53,672 nucleotides of DNA, taken from positions 1 through 53,672 of the forward strand of contig JAZNEI010000088.1 of NCBI GenBank assembly GCA_045588485.1. Reading direction: 5' to 3'. This document shows, one piece after another, positions 26,201 to 34,088 of this stretch (positions are counted from its first letter, which is position 1; every line of letters begins with the position of its first letter). Under the pieces are notes generated by a model that was given only the letters and a program-made list of their open reading frames with translations, was not told the DNA's origin and made no database searches. Position numbers and translations under genes: made by a program. Source of the DNA: HGM04593 sp045588485 (GTDB taxonomy: Bacteria > Bacteroidota > Bacteroidia > Bacteroidales > Bacteroidaceae).

Positions 26201-27250
26201 GACCGTTGCACCGGCTCGTTCATCGAGCAGCATAGCAGCACTGTGAAAGAGCAATTCGTTCACTTCCCCAAGCCTCAGGATATGGGTAACCGCGAGGATG
26301 TTCGTTGGGCTACACTTACAAACGATAATGGCGAGGGTCTTATCTTTGTGGCTACCGAGGGAATGTCGACAACAGCACTTCCTTGGAACGACGTAGAGCT
26401 TACTCTTGCTGCTCACCCCTATCAGCTTCCTGCATCTTCGGGTACTTGGTTGCACATCGACAAGAAGGTTAACGGCCTTGGTGGTAACAGTTGCGGACAG
26501 GGTGGTCCCCTTGATTACGACCGTGTGAAATCGGTTGAGAATACTATGGGCTTTATTATTCGTCCCGTTGTAAAGGGTGACGACTATACTCAGAAGGCAA
26601 ATGTTCTCTCGTCGGGTGTTGTTCCCGTTGTATTGTCGCGCGACCTTAAGGGTACATTGACAATGAACTGCAAGAAGGATGGCGCTGAGATTTACTATAA
26701 GATTGGCAAGCGTGGCAAGAAGACTCTTTATACACAGCCTATCGATATGAGCAAGGGTGGCGATATTACTGTTTGGGAGAAGGCTTCTCCCGACCTCGCT
26801 GCTACATACAGCTATCCCGAGGTAACAGCAATTCCTGTAACAGTGGTATTTGCATCGAGTCAGGAGAATGGTAACGAGGCCTCAAAACTCGTCGATGGAG
26901 ACCCCTCTACAATATGGCACACAATGTATTCTGTGACTGTGGCAAACTATCCTCACTGGATTGATTTTGACGCTGCTGAAGAGACTATGATTAAGGGCTT
27001 TAAGTATCTGCCACGTCAGGATGGCGACAATGGTAATATCAAGGCCTACAGAATACAGATAAGCAACGATGGCAAGAACTGGAGTGAGCCTGTATGCGAG
27101 GGTGAGTTCGAGAGAAACAGCAAACAGCAGGTTGTAATCTTCAAAGAGCCTGTAAAGGCACGTTACGTACGATTTACCGGTCTCAGTTCACAGAATGGCC
27201 AGGACTTCGGTTCGGGTGCCGAGTTTGAACTTATCAAGGTGCAGAAGTAA
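23228..27250 (+). CDS. Secreted GH2 beta-galactosidase with C-terminal CHB_HEX-like and F5/8C domains
   Basis: I use the ATG at 23228; an in-frame TTG lies 12 bases earlier. The 1340-residue product has a signal peptide (LAVVAVAFFASAMAQ). It then has the GH2 sugar-binding, Ig-like and TIM-barrel domains, with acid/base Glu533 in WSLGNEAGPG and nucleophile Glu596 in HISEYAHCMGN. A Bgal_small_N-type domain follows (~830-1115). The tail has a chitobiase-like piece (AEIYYKIGKRGKKTLY) and an F5/8-type C carbohydrate-binding domain (from ~1195, ASKLVDGDPSTIWHT). It should release terminal galactose in the periplasm or at the surface. No SusC/SusD genes are nearby, so it is not in an obvious PUL. 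Confidence 0.93.
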   Translation: MRKRIVSLAVVAVAFFASAMAQNLKGFAYGDVAAPTGGEWESPTELALNKEQPKGWFFTFADEESARKVLPEFSDYHLSLNGTWSFHWVGNPWERPEDFYKTDYDVSSWDKVEVPMNWNVYGLQKDGSQKYGTPIYVNQPVIFKHSVAVGDWKGGVMREPAKHHTTYKNRNEVGSYRRTFNVPAEWKGRQVYLNFDGVDPFFYLWINGKYVGFSKNSRNLAAFNITKYLVEGENTVAVEVYRNSDASFLESQDMFRLPGIFRDVYLTSTNPLELRDIRVVTDLDAEYKDAVAKIAVDVRNLTKKKAKGYKLQAQLYKNALYSDDNAIVEGVNALGELSVVEPGAKTTTELSIAVENPAKWSAEEPNRYTLLVQLLDKKGRVVETASTYIGFREVEIRDTKAEDDEFGLAGRYYYLNGKPIKMKGVNRHESNLERGHAITREQMHKEVMLMLQGNINHVRNSHYPDDPYWYYLCDKYGIYLEDEANIESHQYYYGAASLSHVPEFEDAHVARVMEMAYATMNRPSVVIWSLGNEAGPGVNFVRAYEALKAFDATRPVQYERNNNIVDMGSNQYPAIGWVQYAVQGNAGIKYPFHISEYAHCMGNAGGNLKDYWDAMESTNFFMGGAIWDWADQAFWNVDPKTGDRYMGYGGDFGDRPNDHTFCMNGVMFPDHSPKPQYWEVKKVYQNVGISMQENGNVKIFNKRYFKCLCDMNIRASLWEDGKEVEHFFMPDMVIAPRTSKEFKLQFGNYKMKADKEYFVKIQLMLKKDQPWAKKGYVQMEEQLPLKAAEKSILLADVAKGTKTKMEKSKDNTLTTVSAVDGTFNIVFDNAKGVFNSIAYNGKEVFAAGNVMKIGAYRAPVDNDNWAWNNWYANGLHNLQDSVMSFVSKVNKDGSVVLQYTVYSQAPNAVRRVKNDDNTWKFVEDARPFGKNDFHFISNRIYTIYPDGSVELNSSISGNKSLDLARLGYEIQLPAEFKNYTYYGRGPWNNYNDRCTGSFIEQHSSTVKEQFVHFPKPQDMGNREDVRWATLTNDNGEGLIFVATEGMSTTALPWNDVELTLAAHPYQLPASSGTWLHIDKKVNGLGGNSCGQGGPLDYDRVKSVENTMGFIIRPVVKGDDYTQKANVLSSGVVPVVLSRDLKGTLTMNCKKDGAEIYYKIGKRGKKTLYTQPIDMSKGGDITVWEKASPDLAATYSYPEVTAIPVTVVFASSQENGNEASKLVDGDPSTIWHTMYSVTVANYPHWIDFDAAEETMIKGFKYLPRQDGDNGNIKAYRIQISNDGKNWSEPVCEGEFERNSKQQVVIFKEPVKARYVRFTGLSSQNGQDFGSGAEFELIKVQK

Positions 27251-27326
27251 TCTGTTCCGATAAAGTGGTTGTTAATAGTTACATCCTTTTAGGTGTTGTA
27301 ATATAATAGAGATTAAGGCCCTTTAT

Positions 27327-27363
27327 AAAAAAAGACCGTGCAGGATTGAAACCCTGCACGGTC
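27327..27363. terminator. Hairpin between the GH2 gene and rfbC, A-tract on the 5' side
   Basis: An 11-bp perfect stem GACCGTGCAGG / CCTGCACGGTC (27334-27344 with 27353-27363) and an 8-base loop. Seven A precede it and no T run follows it, so by sequence it is a better terminator for - strand transcripts. It may still end the GH2 message or act as a 5' structure of rfbC. Confidence 0.55.
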
Positions 27364-27384
27364 GCTATAATAAAGAACTAAAAT

Positions 27385-27957
27385 ATGGAATATATAAAGA
27401 CTGATATTGAAGGAGTCGTAATTATTGAGCCTCGTGTAATTTGCGACGAGCGAGGTTACTTTAAGGAGACATTCTCGCAGGCCGATTTTGACAAGAATGT
27501 GCGCCCTGTTGTGTTTGTGCAGGATAATGAATCGAAATCATCATACGGAGTGTTACGAGGACTGCATTTTCAGAAAGGGGAACATTCGCAGAGTAAGTTG
27601 GTGCGTGTGGTGAAAGGTGCAGTGCTTGATGTTGCTGTAGATATAAGAAAAGGCTCACCTACATTCGGTAAATATGTTGCAGTGGAACTGAGCGAAGAGA
27701 ATCATCGGCAGCTATTTATCCCTCGCGGTTTTGCGCACGGCTTCTCGGTGCTTACTCCCGAAGTGATTTTTCAATATAAGTGCGATAACTACTATTGTCG
27801 CGAGAGTGAAGGGGCAATAGCGTGGGATGATGAGCAGTTGGCAATAGATTGGCGTATCCCTGCTGATAAAGTTATTCTATCCGAGAAAGACAAACACCAT
27901 AAGCCTCTTGCCCAGGCCGATTATCTGTTTAACTTCGACGAAGACCTTTACAAATGA
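27385..27957 (+). CDS. rfbC: dTDP-4-dehydrorhamnose 3,5-epimerase
   Basis: This 190-residue cupin enzyme performs step three of dTDP-L-rhamnose synthesis. It shows RGYFKETFSQADF near 24, the catalytic-His segment YGVLRGLHFQKGEHSQSKL near 54-72, VLDVAVDIRKGSPTFG and FIPRGFAHGFSVL. Length and motifs are normal. Its stop overlaps the rfbD start by 4 bases (ATGA). It is separated from rfbA/rfbB, which lie on the other strand about 11 kb away. Confidence 0.97.
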   Translation: MEYIKTDIEGVVIIEPRVICDERGYFKETFSQADFDKNVRPVVFVQDNESKSSYGVLRGLHFQKGEHSQSKLVRVVKGAVLDVAVDIRKGSPTFGKYVAVELSEENHRQLFIPRGFAHGFSVLTPEVIFQYKCDNYYCRESEGAIAWDDEQLAIDWRIPADKVILSEKDKHHKPLAQADYLFNFDEDLYK

Positions 27958-28832
27958 AAACAGTATTAGTGACAGGTGCCAACGGACAGCTTGGCAGTGA
28001 GATGCGCCGCTTGGGTGAACTCTCTTCAAATAACTATATTTTTACAGATATTGAGGAACTTGATGTAACGGATGCCGAAGCTGTGCAACGATTCGTTTCC
28101 GAGAATGGGGTAGAGGTGGTTGTAAACTGTGTCGCTTATACCAACGTCGACAAGGCCGAGAGTGACGAAGAGACAGCCTATAAGGTGAATGCCACTGCTG
28201 TAGAGAATATCGCAAAGGCTGTAAAGAGTGTCGATGGGACACTGTTCCACATCTCTACCGATTATGTATTTGGTACCGATGGTAATACACCGCGTACCGA
28301 GGAGATGCCGCTTGCTCCTCTTGGTGCATACGGACGTACCAAATTGGCAGGAGAAGAGGCGGTGCAGAGTGTTGGTTGTAAGGCTATTGTTATTCGTACA
28401 GCATGGCTTTATAGTGAGTTTGGACACAATTTTGTAAAGAAAATGCTTCGTCTGACTGCCGAGAAGGAGAGTCTTAAGGTGGTATTCGACCAGGTAGGCT
28501 CGCCTACGTATGCAGGGGACTTGGCGCTGACGATATTCTCTATCATAGAGGGTGATACATACAATGGTAACGAGGGTATATACCATTTCAGTGATGAGGG
28601 TGTCTGTTCGTGGTATGATTTTGCTGTTGAGATAGCACGTCTTGCAGGGCATAAGAACTGCCGCATCGAACCTTGTCACAGCAATGAGTTCCCTTCGCCT
28701 GTAACACGTCCGCCTTATTCGGTGCTCGACAAGAGTAAGATTAAGAGTACTTTTGGGGTTGATATACCGCATTGGCGCGAGTCGCTGATATATTGTCTGA
28801 AGAGAATATATGCTTCGAAGCAGGCTTTGTAA
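27954..28832 (+). CDS. rfbD: dTDP-4-dehydrorhamnose reductase
   Basis: This 292-residue NAD(P)H-dependent reductase performs the last step to dTDP-L-rhamnose. GANGQLGSEMRRL at 7-19 binds the cofactor, NCVAYTNVDKAE lies near 58, HISTDYVFG near 98, and Y-G-R-T-K near 125 holds the catalytic Tyr/Lys. SPTYAGDLA is the usual substrate-binding piece. It is translationally coupled to rfbC. Confidence 0.97.
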   Translation: MKTVLVTGANGQLGSEMRRLGELSSNNYIFTDIEELDVTDAEAVQRFVSENGVEVVVNCVAYTNVDKAESDEETAYKVNATAVENIAKAVKSVDGTLFHISTDYVFGTDGNTPRTEEMPLAPLGAYGRTKLAGEEAVQSVGCKAIVIRTAWLYSEFGHNFVKKMLRLTAEKESLKVVFDQVGSPTYAGDLALTIFSIIEGDTYNGNEGIYHFSDEGVCSWYDFAVEIARLAGHKNCRIEPCHSNEFPSPVTRPPYSVLDKSKIKSTFGVDIPHWRESLIYCLKRIYASKQAL

Positions 28833-28838
28833 TTATTT

Positions 28839-29210
28839 ATGGGCAACAGACGACTACAGGGTGTTATTTTAGTTATATCGGCTGTGTTATTTTTGGCGCT
28901 CGTGTCAATGGATGAGAGGTGGATGATTCTCTGTCCGTTTCATCTGGTAACAGGCTGGGACTGTCCCTTTTGCGGCGGGCAGCGTATGATTGCTGCATTA
29001 TTACGGGGCGAATGGCTTGTTGCATATAATAGTAATCCTTTGCTTTTTTGTGCATTGCCAATGTTGATTTTGTGGGGGGTAAGGATTATTCTTCCCGAAT
29101 ATGCTTCGCGTCACCCTCGCATAATGTTGTCTTCGTTGTTTACAATAAAGTTGCTGCCTGTCTACCTTGTAATATTGCTTCTTTGGGGAATTATAAGAAA
29201 TATTTTTTAA
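28839..29210 (+). CDS. DUF2752-family small membrane protein
   Basis: This 123-residue protein has three hydrophobic segments (~8-24, 60-82, 98-119). Between the first two is the DUF2752 signature: CPFHLVTGWDCPFCGGQRM followed by an Asn-Pro just before the second helix. The function of the family is unknown; the paired cysteines suggest metal binding or redox activity. It starts 6 bases after rfbD, likely in the same transcript. Confidence 0.85.
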   Translation: MGNRRLQGVILVISAVLFLALVSMDERWMILCPFHLVTGWDCPFCGGQRMIAALLRGEWLVAYNSNPLLFCALPMLILWGVRIILPEYASRHPRIMLSSLFTIKLLPVYLVILLLWGIIRNIF

Positions 29211-29229
29211 CAGAATAAATATAGATTGT

Positions 29230-30021
29230 ATGGAGAATAATCATTTAGCACCCGATTTGAATGTCGGAAATGTATTTAACGCGGCATGGGAACTAACCAA
29301 GAAACACTTTTTGCCAATTCTATTGATGGTTTTTCTTGCAGGTATGCTTAATAATTTGCCTGGTAGCTATTTATATGCCGATTATTTTAGTGAGCTGCTC
29401 AGTGGCAATTATATAACCGAGGAGCAATGGATTAGCCAACAGATAGACTCTGATATAGCTGGGGTGTTCTTGAGCTTGGGAAAAATGCTACTTTTGGCAT
29501 TCTTATGCGGATTTATACATGTTTATATGAATCTGGTGCGTAATCGTATGCTTATCAGTGCTGTGGAGAAAGATGCAGTTGATATTGTGGCAATTCTTAA
29601 GGATGGAACCCGTGGCTATTGGTTCTTCTTATTGTGTACCATAGCTTTGGGATTTGTCGTTAGTTTTGCTACTATGCTGTGTGTTATCCCCGGTATATTC
29701 CTGTTGATTCGTCTGATGTTTGTTCCTATTATAGCTGCACACAAACCTGAACTATCTCTCACTGATGTCTTTTCACGTTCTTGGAAAATGACAGATGGGC
29801 ATTTCTTTGATATATTCTTGTTCGGACTTCTTGTCGTTGCACTTAATATTGCCGGTTTCTTGGCATGCTGTGTAGGAGTTTATGTAACCTATGTTATTTC
29901 GGAATTCTTATATGTGGAGTTGTATCGTAGATTATCGGGTGATGAGATAACATCTTCTCCCGAGCAGGATGTGAAAGATGAGTATAGAAAGAATATCGGA
30001 GGATATAATCGTGGTGAGTAG
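29230..30021 (+). CDS. Polytopic membrane protein (DUF975/GPDPase-membrane-domain-like)
   Basis: This 263-residue protein has about six hydrophobic helices. It begins with a soluble lead LNVGNVFNAAWELTKKHF, followed by long membrane segments. SLTDVFSRSWKMTDGHFFDIFL near 175-196 is the pattern of DUF975 and glycerophosphodiesterase membrane-domain families. The C-terminal tail is charged and cytoplasmic. No catalytic residues are apparent and the function is unknown. It follows the DUF2752 gene by 19 bases, so the two probably work together. Confidence 0.7.
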   Translation: MENNHLAPDLNVGNVFNAAWELTKKHFLPILLMVFLAGMLNNLPGSYLYADYFSELLSGNYITEEQWISQQIDSDIAGVFLSLGKMLLLAFLCGFIHVYMNLVRNRMLISAVEKDAVDIVAILKDGTRGYWFFLLCTIALGFVVSFATMLCVIPGIFLLIRLMFVPIIAAHKPELSLTDVFSRSWKMTDGHFFDIFLFGLLVVALNIAGFLACCVGVYVTYVISEFLYVELYRRLSGDEITSSPEQDVKDEYRKNIGGYNRGE

Positions 30022-30051
30022 TAATTTTACGGCTTTTTGAGTTTTTAATAA

Positions 30052-30101
30052 TATATAATAATTATGGCGATAATTTAAATTATCGCCATAATTATTATAT
30101 A
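30052..30101. terminator. Perfect 25-bp-arm palindrome, bidirectional terminator
   Basis: Bases 30052-30076 pair completely with 30077-30101; the GC core is ATGGCGAT / ATCGCCAT and the outer arms are AT only. It lies between the convergent membrane-protein gene and cydB. Confidence 0.85.
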
Positions 30102-30263
30102 AAATAGTTGTTGACCATAAAAGTAAATTAACAAAGAGTTTATGTAATATCGAATGAATGTGAGATTCCTTGGTAAGTTTTTCAGTTCTCTCATTCAGGA
30201 TTCGGGAATTACAATTTGTTCCAGGTCAATATCTTTACTTAATTTCCTTGTATTCAGATTTAT

Positions 30264-31406
30264 TTAATACTTTTCGCTGTTGTTGAGTTCCTCGGTAGTG
30301 ATTGATTTTTTGTCCATCTGTCGCCAAAAATAGGATATATAAGCTACTACAAAGGGAATTATCAACGATACAACAGCCATTGTGCTTAGTGTGAACTCAC
30401 TTGACGAGCTATTGGCAAGTGTCAGCGATGAGGCCAGGTCGGCAGTAGAGGGATAGTAGGCTGTGCCGTTATATCCTGCAATCATAAAGAGTGACATCAC
30501 TGCAAGTACTGTTCCGGGTGCCGAGAACCATATTCCACGAGCATAATCTTTGCGCAAAAGTGTAAGTGCAACGCCGGCAATTAGTAGCACAGCACCAACA
30601 AGTAACATTGCAAGTACCGCGGGCATCTCCAATAGGTTAGTGAAATATTTCCCCTTTTCCATAAACACTGCACCTGTGGCATCTACCGCAAAGCCGTCCA
30701 TTGTAATAAGATGGTAGCAGATGATGAGGAACATTACAAGGAAAAGTGTAAAGCTGATGATAAGGCTTCGGCGCAATTGTGCTGCCAGTTTCTTGCTCTC
30801 GATATTATTTATAAGGTAGAGCGCTCCCAAGGAGACTGTAAGGAAAAGTACCATCAATCCAAACTCGACATTGAATGGGTTGGTAACAGCCTCTAATCCG
30901 TGCCATTCGTTACCCCAACGGCTTATTACAGGTGCTGCAACGTTACCCACAGCATTTTTGTTGACGTAAAAATCACTGCCTGTGAAAAATGTTCCAACTG
31001 CGGTACCAATAAGCAGTGGAGCAAGACATCCGTTCAACGTGAGGAAGATACGGAAACAGTTCTTGCCCAACAAATTTCCGGCTTTGCTTTGGAACTCATA
31101 TGATACTGCCTGAAAAACAAAGGTTATAAGGATTAGTATCCACACCCAATAGGCACCGCCGAAACTTGTGCTATAGAATAGGGGAAAGGATGCAAAGAAT
31201 GCGCCACCAAAAGTTACAAGGGTGGTGAAGGTAAGCTCCCACTTACGTCCTGTGGAGTTTACGATAAGTTCTCTTTCGCTCTCTTCTTTACCTGCAAGGA
31301 AGATAAGTGCATTGCCACCCTGAACGAAGAGAAGAAAGACAAGGAGTCCACCCAATAGGGCTATAAGGAACCACCAATAGTGCTGAAGAAATTCGTATGT
31401 TATCAT
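30264..31406 (-). CDS. cydB: Cytochrome bd ubiquinol oxidase subunit II
   Basis: This 380-residue polytopic protein has about eight to nine helices and begins YEFLQHYWWFLIALLGGLLV. It has the CydB-type GGNALIFLAG near 30-40 and YWVWILILITFVFQAVSYEF near 85-104. It supports the haem-bearing CydA. The bd oxidase reduces oxygen to water at very low oxygen, which is how Bacteroides-type anaerobes remove traces of oxygen. It lies 11 bases after cydA. Confidence 0.95.
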   Translation of the reverse strand: MITYEFLQHYWWFLIALLGGLLVFLLFVQGGNALIFLAGKEESERELIVNSTGRKWELTFTTLVTFGGAFFASFPLFYSTSFGGAYWVWILILITFVFQAVSYEFQSKAGNLLGKNCFRIFLTLNGCLAPLLIGTAVGTFFTGSDFYVNKNAVGNVAAPVISRWGNEWHGLEAVTNPFNVEFGLMVLFLTVSLGALYLINNIESKKLAAQLRRSLIISFTLFLVMFLIICYHLITMDGFAVDATGAVFMEKGKYFTNLLEMPAVLAMLLVGAVLLIAGVALTLLRKDYARGIWFSAPGTVLAVMSLFMIAGYNGTAYYPSTADLASSLTLANSSSSEFTLSTMAVVSLIIPFVVAYISYFWRQMDKKSITTEELNNSEKY

Positions 31407-31417
31407 AGCGGACAGGT

Positions 31418-32905
31418 TTATTTGGTTTCGATATTAGGACCATTAGCAATGGCCTTGAACATAATACGCATCTCAATTACAAGGAACAGTGTGAAGATGG
31501 CTACAAATAGCCAGAAAGTTGTCTGTACGGCACCCACGCTGACACTCGACACTGCGGCTTTAACCGGTAGCAGTCCCTCGATAACCCAAGGCTGACGGCC
31601 TACCTCGGCAACAACCCATCCTGCTTCGCCTGCAAGATATACCAGAGGGATAGAGAGCAGAGCAGCCCACTGTAACCAACGCATATTCTGTAGTTTGCCT
31701 TTGTATCCACTCCACAGTACCGCTGCCATAAGCAGAAGTAGAAAACTACCTATACCCACCATCACACGGAATGCCCAATAGATGAGTGTCACAGGAGGGA
31801 CAAGCTCGCTCTTGGAGTCGATGTATCCGTAGCCGAAATATTCGATATTCTCGTCAAGGGTAGCGCGAGCCATTGCTGCAGCCTCGGGGTTGCTATCCTT
31901 GAGTGTTCGGTAGTCGCCAAATGCCTTAAGTGCTATCTTGCCACGCTCTATCTTCTCGTCGGCCGAGAGGTGACGTACACCATCGGGGGTGGTGTACCCG
32001 TCGAGCAAATTATTTATTCCCGGAACATAACCGTCGATGTCGTGTGTTGCAAGCAGAGACAACATTCCTGGAATCTCAACCCCCGGGACAATAGAGAAGG
32101 GGGCTGCTGTTCCACCATTTTCGAGAGCTTCGGCTGCGGCAAGTTTCATCGGCTGATATTTTGCTGCCTGAACACCCGAACTGTCGCCACTGAGCATTAC
32201 GGCAAATGTTCCAATAATACCAATGATGGCTGCAACACGTATGCTCGCAAGGGCAAAGCGTGTCTCACGACGTTTAAGAAGATACCAACTGCTTATGCCA
32301 ATTACAAAAATGGCACCGGTCATCCACCCACTGAATACCGAGTGGAAGAATTTTGAGATGGCAATGGGGTTAAATACAAGTGCCCAGAAATCGACCATCT
32401 CGTGACGCACGGTGTCGGGGTTGAACTCCATTCCAACGGGATTCTGCATCCACGAGTTGGCAATGAGAATCCACACTGCCGATATTGCAGCACCTATTCC
32501 TGTGAGCCATGTAGCTGCAAGGTGGAAACGTTTGCTCACCTTCTCCCAACCAAAGAACATCACTGCAAAGAATGTGGCCTCCATAAAGAAAGCGAAGATA
32601 CCCTCGATGGCAAGCGGAGCACCGAAAATATCGCCTACAAACCAAGAGTAATTGCTCCAGTTGGTGCCAAACTCGAACTCAAGGATTATACCTGTTGCAA
32701 TACCCACTGCAAAATTTATGGCGAAGAGTTTCATCCAGAATTTTGCAGTCTTTTTCCAAAAATCGTCGCCCGTAGCTACATATACCGACTCCATAGTAGC
32801 CATAATAACCGCCAATCCCAATGTCAGCGGAACAAAGAGCCAATGGTAACCGGCAGTCAGCGCGAATTGTGCTCTCGACCAATCGACTAAAGCGTTTTCT
32901 AGCAT
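31418..32905 (-). CDS. cydA: Cytochrome bd ubiquinol oxidase subunit I
   Basis: This 495-residue catalytic subunit opens with WSRAQFALTAGYHWLFVPLT (a haem-ligand His near 21). GIILEFEFGTNWSNYSWFVG near 77-96 carries conserved charged residues of the proton path, and VDFWALVFNPIAISKFFHS near 169-187 carries another His. The periplasmic Q-loop includes SSGVQAAKYQPMKLAAAEAL, the quinol-binding site. The ~100-residue insert after it (DIDGYVPGINNLLDGY and on) is common in Bacteroidetes CydA. Second gene of the operon after the DUF4492 gene. Confidence 0.97.
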   Translation of the reverse strand: MLENALVDWSRAQFALTAGYHWLFVPLTLGLAVIMATMESVYVATGDDFWKKTAKFWMKLFAINFAVGIATGIILEFEFGTNWSNYSWFVGDIFGAPLAIEGIFAFFMEATFFAVMFFGWEKVSKRFHLAATWLTGIGAAISAVWILIANSWMQNPVGMEFNPDTVRHEMVDFWALVFNPIAISKFFHSVFSGWMTGAIFVIGISSWYLLKRRETRFALASIRVAAIIGIIGTFAVMLSGDSSGVQAAKYQPMKLAAAEALENGGTAAPFSIVPGVEIPGMLSLLATHDIDGYVPGINNLLDGYTTPDGVRHLSADEKIERGKIALKAFGDYRTLKDSNPEAAAMARATLDENIEYFGYGYIDSKSELVPPVTLIYWAFRVMVGIGSFLLLLMAAVLWSGYKGKLQNMRWLQWAALLSIPLVYLAGEAGWVVAEVGRQPWVIEGLLPVKAAVSSVSVGAVQTTFWLFVAIFTLFLVIEMRIMFKAIANGPNIETK

Positions 32906-32919
32906 AAGATTAAAAGATT

Positions 32920-33147
32920 TTAATTAGAGGTTTTAATTGTTTGTTGTTTTAATAATTGTTCGCCAATATATTCAATTTTCTGCTCTTCGCTCTTTCCTGC
33001 CAATGTGGGACGGAAGAAAAAACCTCGGAGCAGTACAAAAAGAATTATTACCTTAAGTAGAATAAGGAACCAAAGCTGTCGCCCCCAGGTCATCGACCTG
33101 AAGCCATCGACATAAAAATTCCATACCGAAATAATCGCTTTTTTCAT
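32920..33147 (-). CDS. DUF4492 small membrane protein, cytochrome bd accessory
   Basis: This 75-residue protein has an aromatic lead WNFYVDGFRSMTWGRQLW, one membrane helix (FLILLKVIILFVLLRGFFF) and a charged tail. DUF4492 genes regularly precede cydA in Bacteroidetes and are thought to play a CydX-like part in the oxidase. It is the first gene of the operon, 14 bases before cydA, with a good promoter 39 bases upstream. Confidence 0.85.
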   Translation of the reverse strand: MKKAIISVWNFYVDGFRSMTWGRQLWFLILLKVIILFVLLRGFFFRPTLAGKSEEQKIEYIGEQLLKQQTIKTSN

Positions 33148-33185
33148 AGTTGCTTGTAAGTAAGCAGTTATTTAAATAATACTCG

Positions 33186-33216
33186 CAAAAATATATAAAT
33201 AATTATTATAGGCAAG
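33186..33216 (-). promoter_or_regulatory. Promoter of the DUF4492-cydAB operon
   Basis: Read on the - strand: CTTG (33216-33213), a 19-base spacer and TATTTTTG (33193-33186), close to TTTG-N19-TAnnTTTG. Two direct copies of a 12-base sequence stand immediately upstream. Confidence 0.7.
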
Positions 33217-33220
33217 TTGT

Positions 33221-33244
33221 ATGACCGATAAAATGACCGATAAA
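33221..33244. repeat. Tandem 12-bp direct repeat upstream of the cyd promoter
   Basis: ATGACCGATAAA occurs twice back to back, 5 bases beyond the -33 box. The size and position fit an activator or redox-regulator binding site; no regulator is identified. Confidence 0.6.
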
Positions 33245-33330
33245 ATAGTAAACTTCAACAATTATTCGCTTGAATGCTTACCCTTGAGTAATCTTTTTGT
33301 ATCTTCGCGCATAAAATAATAATAGCCATT

Positions 33331-33720
33331 ATGGGAAGAAAAAAATTCTCGGAACGCGAGATAAACATTATACGTAAGTTGCTATCAAGTAAGATGTCGG
33401 CTAAGCGAGGACAGCAGAAGATGGTTCGTCATACTCTGCGCACAGTATTTGAGTTTAATATCTCGGATTATAATATTCCCGGAAAAGCCTTCGGACCAAG
33501 TGATCTTGACGAGTGCGTACGTCGCGGACGCATACAGGTGCTTGACGAAGCAACGATTGAGGCTATGAAACTGCGTCACGCTCAAAAGAAACAGCACGAC
33601 GAGGCGTTGCGTCAGGCCGAGGCTGTTGCTAATGGTGAGGTTGTCGATTGGGAGCAGGTGCTGAAAGAGTGGAACGAGTACTACTCAAAAGAGAATCCCG
33701 ACCTTGTAGAAGAACTGTAA
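33331..33720 (+). CDS. Conserved small basic protein of unknown function
   Basis: This 129-residue soluble protein has a basic, helical N-terminus (MGRKKFSEREINIIRKLL, then KRGQQKMVRHTLR) and an acidic C-terminus (WEQVLKEWNEYYSKENPDL). The middle FNISDYNIPGKAFGPSDL may be a turn between two helical halves. The basic end suggests nucleic-acid contact, but I recognise no named family. A TATCTTCG -7-like box lies at 33300-33307, 23 bases before the ATG. Single-gene unit divergent from cyd. Confidence 0.75.
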   Translation: MGRKKFSEREINIIRKLLSSKMSAKRGQQKMVRHTLRTVFEFNISDYNIPGKAFGPSDLDECVRRGRIQVLDEATIEAMKLRHAQKKQHDEALRQAEAVANGEVVDWEQVLKEWNEYYSKENPDLVEEL

Positions 33721-33923
33721 ATAGAGAGGTGCTGTAAAGCTGCCGATGTACTAGTTGAGAGTGTTGTCAATGGTTGTTCTTGGTTGGCTTTGAAAGGTGT
33801 ATAGCATGCGACCGCAGACGGTTTATATGTTGATATTTATCATTGAAAGTAATTGAATATTGTGCGAAATAAAGCTAATAGTATGATTTTATTTGTCGTA
33901 ATGTATCGCATAATCTATCATCA

Positions 33924-33987
33924 GCACTCGCTGTGAAAAATATTCAAGTAAGCTTGATATTATCTCGCTCGTTTGATTGTATATTTG
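33924..33987 (+). repeat. Dispersed 'GCACTCGCT...CGCTCGTTTG' repeat with a promoter box
   Basis: The unit runs from GCACTCGCTG to CGCTCGTTTG (33924-33975), with CAAGTAAGCTTG in the middle. It resembles the units at 38758-38948 and 45823-45978. TATATTTG at 33980-33987, a perfect TAnnTTTG box, follows directly, and an ATG comes 9 bases later. It probably drives the alaX/rhuM region. Confidence 0.7.
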
Positions 33988-33995
33988 CAGAAATT

Positions 33996-34088
33996 ATGGA
34001 AGCTAATATAGAAACAAATAAGCCAAATTCTAAATTCAGTGATATGTCAATTGCGCCTATGCATGAAGCAGTACCAGGTTATCAATGA
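33996..34088 (+). pseudogene. Orphan N-terminus of an alaX-like frame cut by the 242-bp repeat (head 1)
   Basis: ATG plus 22 codons, ending KFSDMSIAPMH, then the tail EAVPGYQ-stop supplied by the 242-bp repeat. The DMSIAPMH end equals the N-terminus used by both downstream genes. By itself it encodes only 30 residues. It may be the original start of alaX or of rhuM, or a translated leader. Confidence 0.6.

Noticed and set aside
23228..27250. Polysaccharide utilisation locus around the GH2 enzyme
   Set aside because: No SusC/SusD pair, sensor or other glycosidase gene is adjacent.
28026..28772. A 248-codon - strand frame inside rfbD
   Set aside because: Antisense shadow of an unmistakable reductase.
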